64,000 nt of DNA. It comes from Aquilaria yunnanensis. Its lineage: Eukaryota > Streptophyta > Magnoliopsida > Malvales > Thymelaeaceae. Numbering within the stretch: the stretch's first letter is position 1; each line of letters begins with the position of its first letter. The notes below the pieces were generated by a model. That model had not been told where the DNA came from. It did no database searches and saw only the letters and a list, made by a program, of their open reading frames with translations. The stretch is from contig CM077597.1 in assembly GCA_039654915.1 (NCBI GenBank), positions 76,200,001 through 76,264,000 on the forward strand, written 5' to 3'. The position numbers and the translations under genes are program-made. Positions 23,552-35,503 of the stretch are shown in pieces.

Positions 23552-24257
23552 ATCTAATTTACCTTACTACCTTTATTTAAACTCTCTATGTAGAAAACTA
23601 AAAAACTACACAAATTAAAAAAGATTTTTTTCTTTTTCTAATCATCCCTTAAACTCTCATTGACAAAGCCCAAAATTTTTTTTTTATTTCAGCCTTAGGG
23701 ATAAAAATGAAAAGAACACATCTTAATCTCTTTGCTAAAGAAATGCATCATCTAAAATGGAACGAATAGAGTATAAAGTAAAGCCCAAGGAGAAGAGATG
23801 TAGTGAATTCATGAGGTAGCAGAACTTTTTATCAAGTGACCACAAGCATGGAACAACAAATGAAGGAATCCTTGGGCTTAAGTTAAATGATCCTCAAAAT
23901 GTTGAAATGCCTATAAGCAGTCAAATAGGATTATTAACGAGAGAATATGCAACATAAAGGCAAGGCATAAAGCTCCATGGATAGTGTGAAGTTAGGCCTC
24001 TATAGCATATTCACATTGCGAGATGAGTTCGCCATGTTGTAGTCCTGGAGCGGCATTGATTCGTAGCCATATCCATGTCATAACATCTATCATTTGTTAT
24101 AAAATTTCTAGATGAATATTAATTCGTTGATTCTTGTAATATTCCCAAGTATGCACAAAGAGGGAGGTCAATTGAAAGGAAGAAATGATAGCCTAATTTG
24201 GTAGTCTCTAGGCCACACTTAGATAATGATAAAGATCGCTATTTCTAGCAATTAGAA

Positions 24258-24783
24258 TGTGATGACTCTCCTAGTTAACGATGGACATTGACTAGGTAAG
24301 TAAGTTTGTTTAAGTGATTTCACTTATGTACCTCAAGTTAGCATCTTATTAAGCAAGAAAGATAAGCTACATATATGTAAAAATGAGTTCCTAAGTGTGG
24401 TTTGGCACCTAAGAGTCAAAAGGGTGAAATAGTAATTTTGACCAAAGTGAGTGGCATGACTATAATTTTAATAAAATTAGGGTCATGTAAGGAATTTTGA
24501 CTAATTAAGTCAAGACCATAAGTTATTCTAGCTATTAGAACCATCATTTGAAGGAAAAGGGCAAAAGTTGCACTAAGTGCTCAAGTGAGTCATTTATGTC
24601 TTAAGTGGCTTAAGTGTCCAAGAGGCTAAGTGTAAAAGGCTTTTGAACTTTTTAGGACCAAGGAGGGATGGTTTTGGGTGTGTGTTTAGTGGCCAAAGTG
24701 AATCAAGGGAGAACTTGAAAGCCAAAAGGCAAGAAAATAAGACGTATGCCTTAGTGGAGTGGTTAGGATATTTTGGGCAAGTT
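24258..24783 (+). repeat. 5' LTR remnant of the Tekay-type element
   Basis: It aligns with the first ~530 bases of the LTRs at 8,178 and 28,906 and starts TGTGATGACTC. It ends abruptly at GGGCAAGTT, where GTT is shared by LTR and gag, marking the deletion junction. Confidence 0.85.
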
Positions 24784-27700
24784 GATTGGACCGAATTTGA
24801 GAAGCAATTCCACAATGAGTTCAATTGTGAGGCGACCCAAGATTAAAACTGGATAGAGTTTGATGAGTTGGTTTAAGGAAGTCTAACGGTCCATAAGTAT
24901 GAGAGGAAATTTAGTTCTCTTTTACGATATGTTCCTCACTTGGCTGGGAAGGATGAACTTAAGGCAAAGACGTTCATTTGTTGACTTAAGGTGGAGTTGA
25001 GGAGTTTCTTGATTGTTCTTGGAGTTCGGACTTATCATGAGGCTGTTCAAAAGGCCTTGGCATTGGAAAAGGAGTTGATGGAGACGAAACCCAAGGATAG
25101 GGTCGTTGAGCAAAACGTCCGGGTGCACTCAAGGTTGTCGAGCAAGATGCCTAACCCGGGAGGAGACGAAGGTCCCTACGAGAAAGGCAAGAAGATCGGG
25201 ATGGGCCGTTGCTCTAATTGTCAGAAATTTCATTGTTACAAACCATGCACCCTTGGGAACGATCTTTGCAATTACTGCCGCCAACCTGGACATTGGGCTA
25301 GGGAGTGCCCAAACAAGAGCAAGGCCAGGGAAGACTAGAAGACTCTAGAGTCGGGACTGCATTTACTGGAGCCTTTGTGCAGCCACGTGTATTTAGTTTC
25401 ACCAGCCAGACACCCAAGGAGCCGACAGCTGTGCAAGGTAACTTTAATGTTCAGGATAGTAGTATTAGGATTTTGTTTGATACTGGTACTATTATTTCTG
25501 TCATTTCCTTGAGCAAGATTGTTAAGTTAGGATTACAAAGGACTTTGATGGATGAGATAAGGTTTATTAAGACTATTGGGAAGAATATCATTTTCACCAA
25601 TGAAATGGTTAATGGGTATCCTTTGGAGTTAGGGGGTTATATGTTGTTGTGTGACCTTTGGGTTTTGACCTCAATCCCTTATAATGTTGTCTTTGGAATG
25701 GATTGGTTAAGTAGGTATAAGGCCCAAATTGACCATGCAGGTTGTAAGGTTACCCTTGAGGATGTGTTAGAGGTAAGTATGACTTGCACGAGTGGTTTGG
25801 TAAATAGTGCTAAAAGTTTGCACTTTAAGTTGATGAAGTCCATTCCCATTATGAGTGAGGAAGTATATTACTTATTGAATGGGGTGGTAGTTGAGGAGCA
25901 ACATATGGAAATCCCAATAGCCAATTTATTTTCAAAAGGTTTTCTTGTAAACCTCCCAAGAATACCTTCAATCAGGGAGATTAAATTCTCCATACACTTG
26001 CAGCCTGGGCCAGAATCAATTTCCATACCCCTATACCGGATGTTAGCACCTAAAATGGATAAGCTGAAAAAGTAGTTAGAAGAACTGTTTGAGAAAGGCT
26101 TCATAAGGCCAAGTGTTTTCCCATAGGGTGCCCTAGTGTTGTTTGTGAAGAAAAAGGACGGAACATTACGTTTGCGTATATATTACAAGAAACTGAATGC
26201 AGTAACTGTGAAGAACAAATATCCATTGCCCAAGATCGTTGACTTATTTGATAAGTTAAAAAGGGCAAAGCTCTTTTCCAAAATAGACCTAAGGTCTGGA
26301 TATTTCCAGATAAGAGTAAGGGATGAAGATATCTCGAAGACTGCATTCAGTACTATGTATGGGTATTATGAGTACACGGCTATGCCTTTCGGAGTGACTA
26401 ATGTTCCAGCAGTATTCATGGATACCATGAATCAAAGTTTTAGGCACTACGTATATCATTTTGTTGAGATGCTTATTGATGATATATTGGTGTACTCTAA
26501 GACTCCCCACGAACATAAGGAACATTTAAGGATAGCTTTTCAACTACTTAAGGACAACTAGTGTTATGCAAAACTATCTAGGTGCAAATTCTGGGCAAAT
26601 GAGATTCCTTTCCTTAGGCATATCATAGATGCTCAAGGACTAAGTATTGATCCAGAAAAGGTAAAGGCAGTGGTGGAGTGGAAATACCCAACAATTGTAA
26701 CTGAAATTTGAAGTTTCTTGGGTTTGGCGGGCTATTACCAAAGGTTCATTGAGAAATTTTCTGTGATAGCTTTGTCATTGACTGCCTTGACAAAGAAGGC
26801 ACAGAAGCTCATCTAGACTTTATTGACTGCCTTGACAAAGAAGGCACAGAAGTACATCTAGACTTACAGAAGTTCATCTAGACTTCTAAGTATGAGGAAA
26901 GTTTCCAAGAGCTTAAGAAAAGATTAATTTCTCCTCCTATCTTGATCCTACCAAATCCGCATAAGACTTTTTTGGTGTATACTAATGCATCTGGGACATG
27001 ATTAGGATGTGTGTTAATGCAAGATAAGCAAGTGATTGTATATGGGTCTAGGCAATTATGGCCTAATGAGTTAAATTACGCGGTGCATGATCTTGAGTTA
27101 GCAGCCATTATGTATGCCTTAAAACTTTGGAGACACTACCTTATGGAAGGTCCTTTAAGATTTTTACGGACCATAAAAGTCTAAAGTATTTGTTTACCCA
27201 AAAGGAGCTGAACATGAGGCAAAAAAGGTGGATCGAGTATATCAAGGATTATGATTGCTCAATAGACTATTGTTTTGGCAAAGGTAATGTGGTTGCCGAT
27301 GCCTTGAGCCGTAAGTATTCTGGGATGATTCTTTCTAAAGATCAAGTGGTTACTACCTCAGAAAGTTCCAATGTAGAACAGTTCTCGGTCTTATTTGAAA
27401 CCTGACGAGACTGGGAAATGGCTCAACTTGTAGTCCTTGAGATTTAGTTAGCATGGCTGGCTAGGGTTAAGAAAGCTCAAGATAAGGACCCAAAATTGAA
27501 GAAAGTTTCTGGGGAGGAAAGGCATGGTATCAAACTAAAGGAATTTCAGGTACAAGGATGGGTTGTTCTACTATGGTGATTGGCTCTACGTGCCAAGTGA
27601 CTTAAGGCAACAAGTGTTGCAAAAGGCATATACGAGTAAGCTTAATGTTCACCCTGGTGTGAATAAGATGTACCATAACCTTAGGACTTATTTTTTGTGG

Positions 27701-28880
27701 CCAAAGTTTAAGAGGGACATATATGAATATGTGTCTAAGTGCCTCACTTTTCAAATAGTGAAGGCAGAACACCAAAAGTGATCAGGAATGTCGCAAAATT
27801 TGCCCCTCTTGGAAAAGAAAGTGCGGATTTATCATCATGGAACCCAACACAAAAAGTCAGCATGACTCAGTTTGGGTGGTGGTGGATAGGTTAACAAAGT
27901 CGGCGCACTTTATATTCATTATGATTACTTATACCATGGAGAAGTTGGCCTAGTTGTATATCCGAGAAGTGGTGAAACTCCATGGAATTCCTGATCAGAA
28001 TGTATCTAATAGAGATCTCTATTTCATCTTAAGGTTTTGGAATGCTTTTCAAAAGCCGGTGGATTCCACTATGAGCCTAAGTACAACTTATCATCCTAAG
28101 ACTAATGGACAAATTGAGTGGTGATCGAAACCTTGGAAGACATGTTGCAAAGTTGTGTGATGGATTTTAGAGGGGATTAGGACCAACGTTTTCCATTAAT
28201 TAAGTTTGCTTATAATAATAGCTATCAAGAAGCTATTAAGATGGCGCCCTATGAAGCTTTGTATGGGCGTAAGTTCGTGATGCCTCATTGTGGGGTAGAT
28301 AAGGTAAATGAAGTTGTTGTTGGTCCAAAAATCATTACCAAGACCATGGTAAAGATTAAGTTGTTCTAAGTAAGGATCAAGGTTACCTCAAATTGGCAAG
28401 CCAAGTATGCCAATATGCGAAGGAAAGACTTGGAGTTTGATGTAGAAGACAAGGTACTCCTTAAATTTTCCTCGATGAAGGATGTGGTTAGGTTTGGCCA
28501 AAGGGGTAAATTGGCTCTAAGATACATTGGCCCTTTTGAAATCCTTGAAAAGGTAGGGAAAGTGGCATATCAGTTGGCATTGCCACCAAGTTTGGCCTAT
28601 GTCCACAATGTCTTTCATGTGAGTTCCTTAAGGAAACGCATTGTGAATCCGGTGTAAGTGTTAACCCCATCCTCCATTCTAATAAGAGAGGACTTAAGTA
28701 ATGAAGAACACCCCATCAAGTTTCTTGACCGTCAAGTTTAGAAACTAGGTACGAAGTTGATCTCAATGGTCAATATACTATGGTCTAACCATGGGGAGAA
28801 AGAGGCCACTTGGGAGACCAAGTAGGATATGCAAAAAAAATATCCAAATGAATTTGCCCAATTAAGTCAGAATTTGGGGG
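24784..28880 (+). pseudogene. Tekay-type gag-pol polyprotein, broken
   Basis: Domains in order: gag tail (24,784-25,100); zinc knuckle CNYCRQPGHWARECP (about 25,274-25,318); aspartic protease (LFDTGTIISVI, 25,472) with GMDWLSRY; reverse transcriptase from about 26,136 with the catalytic LIDDILVYS; RNase H ending in VVADALSRK (27,127-27,320); integrase zinc region (HPGVNKMYHNL, near 27,650); a damaged integrase core; the C-terminal GPFEILEKVG region (28,415-28,657); and a chromodomain-like tail with many stops (about 28,695-28,860). The protease reads DTG as expected. At least eight stops or frameshifts and a local tandem duplication make it inactive. Confidence 0.85.
26779..26885 (+). repeat. 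Short tandem duplication inside the broken pol
   Basis: GACTGCCTTGACAAAGAAGG and what follows is repeated after about 47 bases. The ending CAGAAG..CATCTAGACTT occurs a third time. It lies between reverse transcriptase and RNase H and adds to the frame damage. Confidence 0.75.
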
Positions 28881-28905
28881 ACCAAACTTTTTAGAAAGGG
28901 GAGGA

Positions 28906-30886
28906 TGTGATGGCTTTCCTAGTCAATCAAAGACTTTGACCGGGTAAGTATGTTTATTTAAGTGATTTCACTTAAGTACCTCAAGTTAGCATCTTATTAA
29001 GCAAGGAAGACAAGCCAAGTATATGTAAAGATGAGTTCCTAAGTGTGGTTTGGCAACTAAGAGTCAAAAAGGAAAAAAAAGTAATTTTGACCCATGTGTG
29101 TGGCATGACTATAATTTTTATGAAATTAGGGTCATGTAAGAATTTTGACTAATTAAGTTAAGACCATAAGTTATTCTAGCTATTAGAACCATTATTTGAA
29201 GGAAAAGAGCAAAAGTTGCACTAAGTGCTCAAGTGAGTCATTTATGTCTTAAGTGGCTTAAGTGTCCAAAAGGCTAAGTGTAAGAGGCTTTTGAACTTTT
29301 TAGGACCAAGGAGGGATGGTTTTGGGTGTGTGTTTAGTGGCCAAAGTGAATCAAGGGAGAACTTGAGAGCCAAAAGGCAAGAAAATAAGAAGTATGCCTT
29401 AGTGGAGTGGTTAGGATATTTTAGGCAAGTTTAACTTCCATTAACCATTTGTCCTTTTCTAATTTTTGTGGTTCCCTCTCCCCACCAAAAATTCTGCATC
29501 AAACCTGTCCAATTCCTCAATTTTCCATCAAACTTGAAGGTCCCAAGGTGATTCGAAGAAGCCTCCAACTTGTTCTTAGTGTTTTTGCTCCTATCTAACT
29601 CAGGTAAGCTTCTTAGTTTGGTTTGATCTAGTTATAAGTTGTTTGAGTAGCTAAAAATGGTCTTAATTTGAGGTTCTTGGTGCCATATCATGTTGGTTTT
29701 AGGTCTGGAACTCAAGAGAGCTAGGTTGAGCTCAAGTGTGCTTGTGCTTTGTTCTTGCTTTGTGGCTGAATTGAGCAAAGGGTTCAAGTTGATTTAGCTC
29801 AAATATTGGATAGAAATATAGTATTTACATGTGGGAATGAAGTAGAAACAAGGTCCACATGAATTGGCTTTGGGGATAAGAAGGTTGGGTAAGTTTTGTG
29901 CAAGTTCGCATGTAGTCATGCAATGCTGGAAGAGCATTGGCTACGCGTTGCAGCTAATGACACGGTTTGGTGACTCATCACCGGAAATTTCCTAGGATGC
30001 CCGAGAACTAATGCCAAGACACCTAAGGTGTAAGAAGTCCCAAGGATTATGTGTGTTACATATCATACATTCATGCATTACATATTCTTATGTTTTGTCT
30101 TATGTTGATTGTTGGTTGGTTGAATGTTGTTTGTGTGCCATATTGCATGTCTGCTTGCTATCTTTCTTGTAGGTACCCCAAAGGATCCTTACTGAGTACA
30201 TTCATGTACTCATTTCTTTAAGTTTGTTATGTAGGTTTTAATACCGAGCCTAACAACTAGTGGATAGTTGTGGGCTAAGTTTCTTCTTTTTACAGGTACT
30301 GTTTCTACAAAATCCTTAAGATTCTAAATTTACTTGAGAGTTAAGCTTCGTACTAACTAAGTTCTATGCCTTTACAGTTTAAGGGCTAAGTGGTGTACAA
30401 GGATAAGAAAGAGGCTTGCACTTAGAGCTTGATAGCTCAAAGGTGGGGCTTAAGTAAAGGATCTTAGTTAAGAATTTTGTCTTGCATGTTTATAGTACCT
30501 TGTGTAGTAAGATGTTGTCTCTATTAGGATACATTGTGGTGTAAAACCATTAAGTTACTTTTGGGTGTGTGCTAGTGATGCAATGTGCGCACAAACTATT
30601 ACTTGAAGTTGATGTAACTAGTATTTCAATGTCTTGGCATGGTTTAAGTACTTTTAAAATGAATGCTCGAGCAATGTTTTTCTGAAATTGTTTACTTATT
30701 TATTTTGCATCACCAGGAAAAATGTATGCATATCTTGGTTGCATGGTAGGCTAAGAAACAAGTTACACGTAAACTGTTTTATTTTTCCTATAAGTAATAG
30801 TTAGCCAATAGTAACTAAGTGGGATCACAGTCCCAAAGGGCCTACAAGTTGAGCAACTCAAAGCACTGGGATGCCGCTTTGTGACA
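28906..30886 (+). repeat. 3' LTR of the Tekay-type element
   Basis: It starts TGTGATGGCT and ends TTTGTGACA. It is preceded by the purine tract AGAAAGGGGAGGA (28,893-28,905), the plus-strand primer. At 1.98 kb it lacks about 0.6 kb present in the solo LTR at 8,178-10,758, with the junction near 29,990-30,015. It is followed by the TSD TAGAA. Confidence 0.85.
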
Positions 30887-31132
30887 TAGAAATTGAGGAT
30901 GAAATGGAGCATTCCAAATAAAGCATTCATTTTGACCAAGCCAAATGATCCATAGGGTTGACATTAATAATCAAAACCAGTCAAAAGGACCATGATTTTT
31001 GATTCACTAGTAGAGAAAATGAGCCAAGCCTAAAATGAATGGTATGTCATAGATAAGGGTTGATGTACCCCATACTTACTAAAAGCCTAGACATTCTTAG
31101 ATAAGATGAAACATTGTTTTAAAAGTGTTACA

Positions 31133-32585
31133 TGAAGATTTCAGGATCTCATGATAACATACTCTTATGTTATCTACCCATGTATATGCCATATGCATAT
31201 ATGTTCATTTGAGTTCAACATGGATATAGGCATGCATAATTCTAATTCTTTAACGTATTATTTATGCATTTGATATAACATGCTATATAGCATATCAATT
31301 TTACATACATGTTGTGTCAAATAAATCCTAGCATGCTACTAAGAACATACATGTAAATAATAAATGAAACCTAGCATGCTACTAAACAAAGAGAGAATGT
31401 GTACCTTTCTTCTTGGTTATACTTGATCGAAATAAGGAAGGACTTGATCTTGGAGGAGCACCATGAGGTTGAATTGAGATGAATAATCTCAATGTTAATC
31501 CACCCACAATGCTTTAGAAAAGTGTTTAGTATTTCGGCTACTAAAAGGAATAGAAGGAGAACACTTTTCTCTCAAGAAAATGAAGCAAATGGAATGCCAA
31601 GGGATCATTGATTTGGCCGGCCCCCTTAGCCTATTTATAGATGACCAAAAGGCACATCTTTACACCAAGCAAGGTGTCCTTTAAGTCAAGGAACACTTCC
31701 TTTGGCCAAGGGTCATCTATTTTGGCGAAATCACATGTCTCTTTGGCCAAGGAACACTTCCTTTGGCCTAAGAGACATGTCCCTTTGATCAAGAGACATC
31801 TCTTGGGCCGAAATGTCATGTCCCTTTGGCCAAGGAACACTTCCCTTGGTCTAAGGGACACCTTTCGGCTAAAATGATGTGTCCCCTTGGCCAAGGAATA
31901 TGTCTTTTCAAGCATATGCCGAAAATACATGTCCCTTAAGGCCAAGGGACATCACTCTTGGTGCTAAAACCACCTCTTGGCCGAATAGACATGTTCTTTC
32001 ACTCAAGGAACACTTCCCTTGGATGAAAGGACATGTTCTTTTAGCCAAGAGTCATCTCTTTTGATGAAAAGACATACCTTTACACAAAAGATGTGTCTCT
32101 TGGTGGTTTTGAGCTAAAAGCAAGGTGAGCTGGCACAAAGCTAGCTCACTATGCTACTTATGCACCATTGAGCTCCTCTGAGCTCCAACCAAGCTCCATG
32201 AGCTGAGGTCCAGCTCCTTGAGCTGACCTTGAGCTGGAGTTAGCTGCTCTCAGCTGAAGTGAGCTGAAGTCCAGCTACATTCAGCTACCAGAAGCTGAAG
32301 TGAGCTGACTTGAGCTGACTTGAGCTAACTTGAGCTAACTTGAGCTGAAGTCCAGCTACTTTGAGCTACTTATAGCTGAAGTGAGCTGACTTGAGCTGAA
32401 GTCCAGCTACTTTGAGCTACTTATAGCTGCAGTGAGCTGACATAAGCTAACTTGAGCTGAAGTCTAACTACTTTGAGCTACTAATAGCTTAAGTGAGCTG
32501 ACTTAGATAGCTGTTCAATCTAGAGTTAGCTCAATGAGCTCAAATCCTACCTTAAAAGGATCTTGGTGCGCCAAGAATTCCAACA
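31133..32585 (-). mobile_element. Solo LTR of the copia family, inverted orientation
   Basis: It is the reverse complement of the LTRs at 33,933 and 40,838: it begins TGAAGATTTCAGG and ends GAATTCCAACA. TSD TTACA lies at 31,128-31,132 and 32,586-32,590. A TATA box reads on the minus strand at 31,631-31,640 (CTATAAATAG). It contains both LTR repeat types, the CTTGGCCAAGGAACACTT modules (31,640-32,110) and the AGCT-rich ladder (32,110-32,545). From 32,591 to about 33,140 I recognise nothing. Confidence 0.9.
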
Positions 32586-33139
32586 TTACAATAGTGGGAA
32601 CATAAAAGGGTTTGTCAGTCTGGCATGGGTAACAAAGTTTGCTGCTGTTAGGAAGACATTAGATAAACATCTACCAAGTTGTGTGAAAACACAAGTAATT
32701 GCTTGAGAACAGTAAGACTACATGATCAAGTTAGAAATATAAAGATATACTAATGTTTAAAATTTGTTCCTGGCCAAGTTTGTGTATACTCCCATGCTTT
32801 CGTGCTTGGTCTTAGTGATCTTGATATTAGGTTAAGTTGCAGGATGAGGAGAGAACAATTTTCTCTTTCCTCAACCTCTGCCAGAAGGATTGACAGTTTC
32901 CTAGATGTGTGAAAAACCTATAGTTAGTGCATGAATCTGCTGGGTTAGAGAAACAACAATTTACAGTGGTCAATTTGGTATTTAATCCTAACGAAAAAAA
33001 AATACATAAGTCCTAGTTGGATAAAAAACCTGAGATGCTTGTGGATTATGTTTGAAGGTACAACTGGACTTGTGATGTCTCAGTTGTTTGCATATGGAAC
33101 AACTGTTATTTGTACCACGCCTTGATACCTTTGTTTTCT

Positions 33140-33932
33140 TTTTTTTTTTATTTCATTTGGTCCATTCCTCCTCAGCTTTTTAGGTCTTCCTAGCATGGCC
33201 CTTACATTTGGTGGGGTAATTAGTATCAAGTTTGACTTTTGCTAGTCAATTGGTCCACTTATAGGTAAGATAGAGTATTGATATGCTGCCAAATACTTCT
33301 CTTTGGTGAGCCACTGAGATAGGTAATTCACTTGGTCTTCCTTTTTCTCCATAATGCAACAAATGGCATGAGTGCATGGAATCCCTAGGAGCTACTGGTA
33401 ACCACATGAACATTCCTTCAACCCCAACTTCATTGCATGTTGCTCAAAACCATTTCTAACCTCATAACCATCATCTCCATTAAAAACAATCTTTCACATA
33501 TGATAAAATTTGCTATGTTCTTGTATTTTCTCAAACAGTAATGGTCCATAACCTTTTCACCCATTTTTTGGCATATGATCTCTTCTCACCCATTCTTCTC
33601 ATTATGTACTTTCTAATTCCTTCTAATATGTTGTATATTGGTTTCTTCCTTGCTTTAATTACCTCATCCACTCTATTGAAAGCCTCACAATGATTGTTCT
33701 GATTTGCATATGACTTTATCTCTTTGTTGAATAAGGCTTTAACCAGAAATGAGGCCCTACCCTAATCACTTCCTCCTTTGCTCCATCACTAACAAACTTA
33801 ACTATCCTATCCAATGCATCTTCAAACTGCCTTTTAGTTGTGTTATGTGCATTACTCCAAAACACCATTGTAACTCTCTCTTAGATACTTGGCTTACCAG
33901 TTACTGCACATATGCTTAGCGCACCTCCTATG
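33140..33932 (-). pseudogene. Mutator-like transposase, C-terminal piece
   Basis: Read on the minus strand, it begins at the copia insertion point with the sequence following KHR (RCAKHM..NW). It continues through AHNTTKRQFEDALDRI and NNHCEAFNRVDEVI with RKKPIYNILEGI, the usual order in plant MULE transposases. It reaches a SWIM zinc finger (CSCGYQ..LGIPCTHAICC, near 33,350-33,400) and ends with the proline-rich GRPKKLRR tail near 33,160. Stops and small frameshifts are present. It is one of three pieces of a single gene (others at 42,238-42,404 and 55,981-57,635). Confidence 0.8.
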
Positions 33933-35236
33933 TGTTGGAATTCTTGGCGCACCAAGATCCTTTTAAGATAGGATTTGAGCTCATTGAGCTAACTCTAGCT
34001 TGAACAGCTATCTAAGGCAGCTAAAAGTAGCTCCCTTTAGCTCAAGTCAGCTAACTTCATCTATAAGTAGCTCAAAGTAGCTGGACTTCAGCTCAAGTCA
34101 GCTTATTTCAGCTTCTGGTAGCTGAATGTAGCTGGACTTCAGCTCAAGTCAGCTCACTTCAGCTATAAGTAGCTCAAAGTAGCAGGACTTCACCTTAAGT
34201 TAGCTCAAGTCAGCCCACTTCAGCTTTTGGTAGCTGAATGTAGCTGGACTTCAGTTCACTTCAGCTGAGAGTAGCTAACTCCAGCTCAAGGTCAGTTCAG
34301 GGAACTAGACCTTAGTTCATGGAGCTTGATTGGAGCTCAGAGGAGCTCAATGGTGCATAAGTAGCATAGTGAGCTAGCTTTGTGCCTGCTCACCTTACTT
34401 TTAGCTCAAAACCACCAAGAGACACATCTTTTGTGTAAAGGTATGTCTCTTCATCAAAAGAGATGACTATTGACTAAAAGAACATGTTTTTTCATCCAAA
34501 GGAAGTGTTCCTTGAGTGAAAAACATGTATATTCGGCCATAAGGGTGGTTGGGGTGGTTATTGCACCAAGAGTGATGTCCTATGACTTCAAGGGACATGT
34601 ATATTCGGCCATAAGGTAGTTATGGGGTGGTTATAGGCCAAAGGAAGTGTTCCTTGGCTAAAAGACATGTATTTTCGCCACCATACATGACCCTTGGCCA
34701 AAGAAAGTGTTCTTTGGCTTAAAAGACACCTTTCTTGGTGTAAAGGTGTGCCTTTTGGTCATCTATAAATAGCCTTTAGAGGCCAGCCATTTTAAGCACG
34801 AATTTGCACTCCATTTGCTCCATTTTCTTGAAAGAAAATTGTTCTCCTCCTATTTCCTTTAGAGGCCGAAATATTAAACACTTCTTGAGAGCATTGTGGG
34901 TGGATTTACATAGAGATTGTTCATCTCTATTTCAAGCTTCAAGGCGCTCCTCTAAGATTAAGTTCTCCCTCAAGTTTTTTCGTTAAAGATAACGAAGAAG
35001 AAAGGTGCACATCTTTTTTTTGGTTTAGTAGCATGTTAGGTTTCATTTTTGTATATTCTTAGTAGCATGCTAGGATTTATTTAACACTCTTATATGTGAT
35101 CTTGATATGTTATATAATATGTTATGCATGCGTATATCCATGTTGAATTCAAATGAACAAATATGCATGTGGCATATACATGAGTAGATAACATAAAAGT
35201 ATGTTATCATAAGATCATAAGATCCTGAAATCTTCA
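33933..35236 (+). repeat. 5' LTR of the copia element
   Basis: TGTTGGAATTC to AAATCTTCA, 1,304 bp. The first third is a ladder of AGCT motifs (about 33,970-34,400). Then come modules of the type AAAGGAAGTGTTCCTTGGC (34,430-34,750), a TATA box, and an AT-rich 3' part. It differs from the 3' LTR by small indels, so the insertion is not very recent. Confidence 0.93.
34764..34772 (+). promoter_or_regulatory. TATA box of the copia 5' LTR
   Basis: TATAAATAG is preceded by the module array and followed about 30 bases on by the likely start region. The same box occurs at 41,759-41,767 (3' LTR) and, inverted, at 31,631-31,640 (solo LTR). Confidence 0.7.
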
Positions 35237-35238
35237 AT

Positions 35239-35250
35239 TGGTATCAGAGC
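35239..35250 (+). promoter_or_regulatory. Primer binding site of the copia element
   Basis: TGGTATCAGAGC lies two bases after the LTR end and is complementary to the 3' end of initiator methionine tRNA, the usual copia primer. Confidence 0.93.
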
Positions 35251-35503
35251 CTAGGTCATGAAAATGTATATGTTGCATGTAGTGAGCATGATTTAGGATC
35301 ATACATATGTGTATGATTGTGATAAGGCTAATGAAGGATATGTGTATGGAGCAATGAAGGCATGTTTGTGTATTTCTAATTGAATTCTATATGCATCTCT
35401 TTTGCCATATATGAGCATGTTAGAAGTTGTTTCATACACATGATTGCTTTGTTGAGTCTTGTTGTGTAAATTGAACTAAAACATGTGAATTGCATCAATG
35501 TAG

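Larger units (their letters stand above)
24258..30886 (+). mobile_element. Decayed Ty3/gypsy chromovirus, Tekay type, with truncated 5' LTR
   Basis: The element is bounded by TAGAA at 24,253-24,257 and 30,887-30,891. It consists of a 5' LTR fragment, a gag-pol pseudogene, a purine tract and a 3' LTR. The 5' LTR runs only to about 24,783, where it joins gag directly, so the rest of that LTR, the primer binding site and the gag start were deleted. The intact TSD shows that the loss came after insertion. The chromodomain-like C-terminus and the ~2.6 kb LTR of the solo copy agree with Tekay chromoviruses. From 30,892 to 31,127 I see no feature. Confidence 0.85.

Noticed and set aside
22117..23776. 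Stowaway-like ends around the non-autonomous MULE
   Set aside because: TATTTCCTTTGTT and the reversed TACTCTATTCGTTCC resemble MITE ends, but the inner sequences do not match and no TA duplication is clear.
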